Assembly (NCBI RefSeq): GCF_019740315.1
Contig: NZ_JAHXZR010000013.1
Span: 62,001-126,000, forward strand
DNA length: 64,000 nt
DNA from: Oceanobacter mangrovi
GTDB taxonomy: Bacteria; Pseudomonadota; Gammaproteobacteria; Pseudomonadales; Oceanobacteraceae
Reading direction: 5' to 3'
Below, in pieces: positions 61,599 through 64,000 of the stretch. The notes below the pieces were generated by a model. That model did not search any database and was not told the origin of the DNA. It saw only the letters and a program-made list of their open reading frames with translations. Made by a program: the position numbers and the translations under genes. How positions within the stretch are numbered: the stretch's first letter is position 1; every line of letters begins with the position of its first letter.

Positions 61599-64000
61599 TT
61601 AACCCAGCAGAGACAGAACCTGCTGACCAGCAGCGTTTGCCTGAGCCAGAACCGAGATACCTGCTTGCTGCAGTACCTGGGTACGGGACATCTCTGCAGT
61701 TTCGGCAGCGAAGTCGGCGTCCTGGATACGGGAGTTCGCAGAACTCAGGTTTTCAGAGGTGATCGCCAGGTTGCTGACAGTGGATTCCAGACGGTTCTGG
61801 ATCGCACCGAGGTCAGCCCGCTGGGAAGCAACCTGCTCGATGGCGTTATCCACTGCAGTAATCGCAGCCTGGGCACCTTCGAAGGTAGTGATGTCGATAT
61901 CTTTCAGATATTGACCGTCTTCACCACCGCCGTAGTTACCTTGCTGCAGACCCATGGCTTCCAGCTCATCGGAACCGTTTTCACCGTTCTCGATGTTGAT
62001 TTCACCGGCCGAAGTCAAAGTCACTGTGGAGTAAGTAGTACCCGCAGTGTTGGCATAGCTGGCTTCAGTACCAGAGATATCCGCTTCACCAATACCGGCT
62101 TCGCTGGCGCTCAGGCCGATCGCGTTACCGAAGTTGGTAGAGTCATAACCGGAAACCGCGTTCTGGGTGGCGTGGTTATCAACCGCTACCGAGATGTTAC
62201 GGCCGTCAGCAGCAGTCAGTGAGATGGACTCACCATTGTCGCTGGCGGTAACGCCGGTTTGACCGGAAATGGCGTTGATCGCGTCAATCGCAGTCTGACG
62301 GTCAGCAGCCAGGTCACCAGTCAGGGCAAAACCAGTGGTTTCCACGTTGTTGACGTAGATAGAACCGATTGAGCCAGCGTCGGCTTTTGCCAGCGCGCTG
62401 TTATCACCACCACCGGAAACGGTGGTTGCGTTAACAGTGGCTGTGACGCCGGTTTCTTCCGCAGATTCGTTAATTGCGGCGGCTACCGCAATACCGGAAC
62501 CAGCTGCGTCACTGGTCAGTGCAGTGGTATCAGAAGCCGTGTCATCAGAGGCCGCAGCACCCTGAATCGCAATGCCGTTGATCACCAGGTCACCGGTTTT
62601 CAGGACGTTTGGAGTCACACTCTGGGACACTACTGCGCCAGAAGTGAAATCACCGTTGATCGCGAAAGTACCGTTTTCCAGTTCTACCGAAGAGCTGGTA
62701 CCGGTAGATGCAGAGGTGAACACCAGGCTCTGATTGTCATCAGAAACCGCAACCGACATTGCCGGAATGTTGCTGGCGTCAGCCGAGCTACCCAGACCGC
62801 CGTTACCAGGCGCAGCGTTGTTGGCAGTGACTTCCAGCGTTGCACCAGACTGAACGGCAGTCAGTTTCAACGCACCGTCAGAGTAGGATGCGGTGATCTT
62901 GCCAGCACCGTACTGGGTATCCAGCGCAGCCTGGGCATCGCTCACCAGCGCAGCCTGGGCGTCTTCCAGAGTCGCTTCACCACTGTAGTCGCCAGTGAGC
63001 ACCAGGTTGAAGTCAGCACCACCATCCAACGATACATTAACATCAATGTCTTCACTGGAACCGGTATCGCTGAAATCGAAGTTAGCCAGGCTAACGCCGC
63101 TCAGGTCCGCCACAACCACATCGGCAGCAGCTTCTTCCAGGCCAGCGTTAATGGCATCGGCCACTTCGCTCAGGCTGCTGTAGCTACCAGCTGCCAGAGT
63201 CACATCCTGGGCAGTGCCACCATCAATAGACACACTGAAGGTATCGTTTTCACCGGCAACAATGGTCAGCGGTGAAGACTGGGCTTCATAGGTAGTGCCA
63301 TCGCCATCCGGGTCGGCAGTCACGAAGTTGCCGTCAGAGTCCACAGAGAAACCACCAGTGGTCGCAGTACCGGAAGTACCTTCCAGTGTGCTGATCACAG
63401 CCACACCACCACCAACCACAGAGGCTGCAGCACCGCCAACAGTTTCTGCCGCAGTAGAAGCATCACCGATGGTAACGTCACCGCCGCTGTTGGAGGAGAT
63501 CAGGATCTGGTCACCAACCTTGGAGGCAGTGATACCGGAACCAGTCAGGGAAGCCGCCGCTACTTCGTTGATGGCAGACACCAGTGAGTCGATGTCAGTC
63601 ACCGCAGTGGTAGCCGTGCTCAGATCCAGGTCCGCAGCGGTATTACCATCAACACTGATAGAGAAAGTATCGGTAGTACCGGAAGAGTAGCCAGCCAGGA
63701 AGCCGGTTACGTCACTGATTACCGAGTCACCGTTGGACAACTTGGTGATGTCCTGTTGCAGTGCAGAAACCTGCAGCGGAGAAGTACCTGCGCCAACAGT
63801 CACTGAGCCACCAGGCAAGGTAGACTGAATGGACACTGCACTACCGTCATCAGACAGTACGGCTTCGGCACTGAAACCACCGGCAGTCAACTGGGTGTTC
63901 AATTCATCAACCAGTTCCTGACCGGTGTAGGTTCCGGCAGAAATGGTGATATCAGCCGCCGCGATTACACCGTCGTTGATGTTCAGCTGGTTGTTGGCAC
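61599..64000 (-). CDS. fliC: Flagellin, giant form, 3' part (5' end outside window)
   Basis: About 800 codons are present and the frame is still open at the window end, where it reads NNQLNINDGVIAAADITISAGTY. The C-terminal D0/D1 domain is canonical: QVASQRADLGAIQNRLESTVSNLAITSENLSSANSRIQDADFAAETAEMSRTQVLQQAGISVLAQANAAGQQVLSLLG (described by its ends). Everything before it in the window is a surface-exposed variable region of Ser/Thr/Gly/Asp-rich, flagellin-IN-like units such as FSVSIDGGTAQDVTLAAGSYSS and FTISVDGN-type strands. Ordinary flagellins are 270-500 residues. The promoter is outside the window. Confidence 0.92.
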   Translation of the reverse strand, partial: ANNQLNINDGVIAAADITISAGTYTGQELVDELNTQLTAGGFSAEAVLSDDGSAVSIQSTLPGGSVTVGAGTSPLQVSALQQDITKLSNGDSVISDVTGFLAGYSSGTTDTFSISVDGNTAADLDLSTATTAVTDIDSLVSAINEVAAASLTGSGITASKVGDQILISSNSGGDVTIGDASTAAETVGGAAASVVGGGVAVISTLEGTSGTATTGGFSVDSDGNFVTADPDGDGTTYEAQSSPLTIVAGENDTFSVSIDGGTAQDVTLAAGSYSSLSEVADAINAGLEEAAADVVVADLSGVSLANFDFSDTGSSEDIDVNVSLDGGADFNLVLTGDYSGEATLEDAQAALVSDAQAALDTQYGAGKITASYSDGALKLTAVQSGATLEVTANNAAPGNGGLGSSADASNIPAMSVAVSDDNQSLVFTSASTGTSSSVELENGTFAINGDFTSGAVVSQSVTPNVLKTGDLVINGIAIQGAAASDDTASDTTALTSDAAGSGIAVAAAINESAEETGVTATVNATTVSGGGDNSALAKADAGSIGSIYVNNVETTGFALTGDLAADRQTAIDAINAISGQTGVTASDNGESISLTAADGRNISVAVDNHATQNAVSGYDSTNFGNAIGLSASEAGIGEADISGTEASYANTAGTTYSTVTLTSAGEINIENGENGSDELEAMGLQQGNYGGGEDGQYLKDIDITTFEGAQAAITAVDNAIEQVASQRADLGAIQNRLESTVSNLAITSENLSSANSRIQDADFAAETAEMSRTQVLQQAGISVLAQANAAGQQVLSLLG

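Overview
This is 64 kb of chromosome from a marine-type Gammaproteobacterium, most likely an Oceanospirillales relative. The grounds are the prfB-lysS pair, a TRAP transporter and a tripartite tricarboxylate transporter, a quinate/shikimate-to-protocatechuate gene set, polar-flagellum style flagellin-flaG-fliD genes, and a very large flagellin and FliD of the kind known in that order. No tRNA, rRNA, CRISPR array or intact insertion sequence was seen.

Layout. 1-6.1 kb: the 5' part of a murE-like ligase gene, an RND efflux pump with its adaptor, and a divergent TetR regulator. 6.1-10.4 kb: an accessory patch of Rhs debris: an orphan GH-E nuclease toxin fragment with a TPR immunity protein, a broken YD-repeat fragment, a SUKH immunity protein, a truncated SDR, creD and a remnant of a REP-associated transposase, all sprinkled with short repeats. 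10.4-21 kb: a DUF4124 protein, two Spy/CpxP-like proteins, a LysE exporter, the DUF2868/DUF3482 membrane-GTPase pair, a small sulfotransferase, a MalY-type lyase, RhlE and a thioesterase. 21.4-26 kb: a molybdenum hydroxylase operon (2Fe-2S subunit, molybdopterin subunit, XdhC, MocA-like), then marC. 26.8-29 kb: an operon of a BLUF-like protein, a small GTPase and two roadblock proteins. 29-36 kb: a VanX-like dipeptidase, lysS, prfB (with its programmed frameshift), bfd, a LamB-type porin and a TauE/SafE protein.

36.5-56.5 kb is a catabolic and transport region. Two AEC carriers, aroQ and a GntR regulator are followed by a PcaQ-like LysR gene, the fused dehydroshikimate dehydratase quiC, a DUF945 protein, an NAD-type quinate/shikimate dehydrogenase and a TRAP transporter. 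Together aroQ, the dehydrogenase and quiC would turn dehydroquinate or shikimate into protocatechuate. An almost identical AT-rich element lies in front of the LysR gene, the TRAP/dehydrogenase pair and the distant porin, suggesting one regulon. Next comes a second, unusual module: a TIM-barrel protein and a VOC protein that match the two halves of QuiC as separate genes but have lost most metal ligands, a LysR regulator, a Gfo/Idh/MocA-like protein without its catalytic motifs, and a TctCBA transporter.

56.5-64 kb: a SnoaL-like protein, a 1317-residue FliD, FlaG and the 3' part of a flagellin of more than 790 residues.

Functional calls come from reading motifs by eye; no database search was run.
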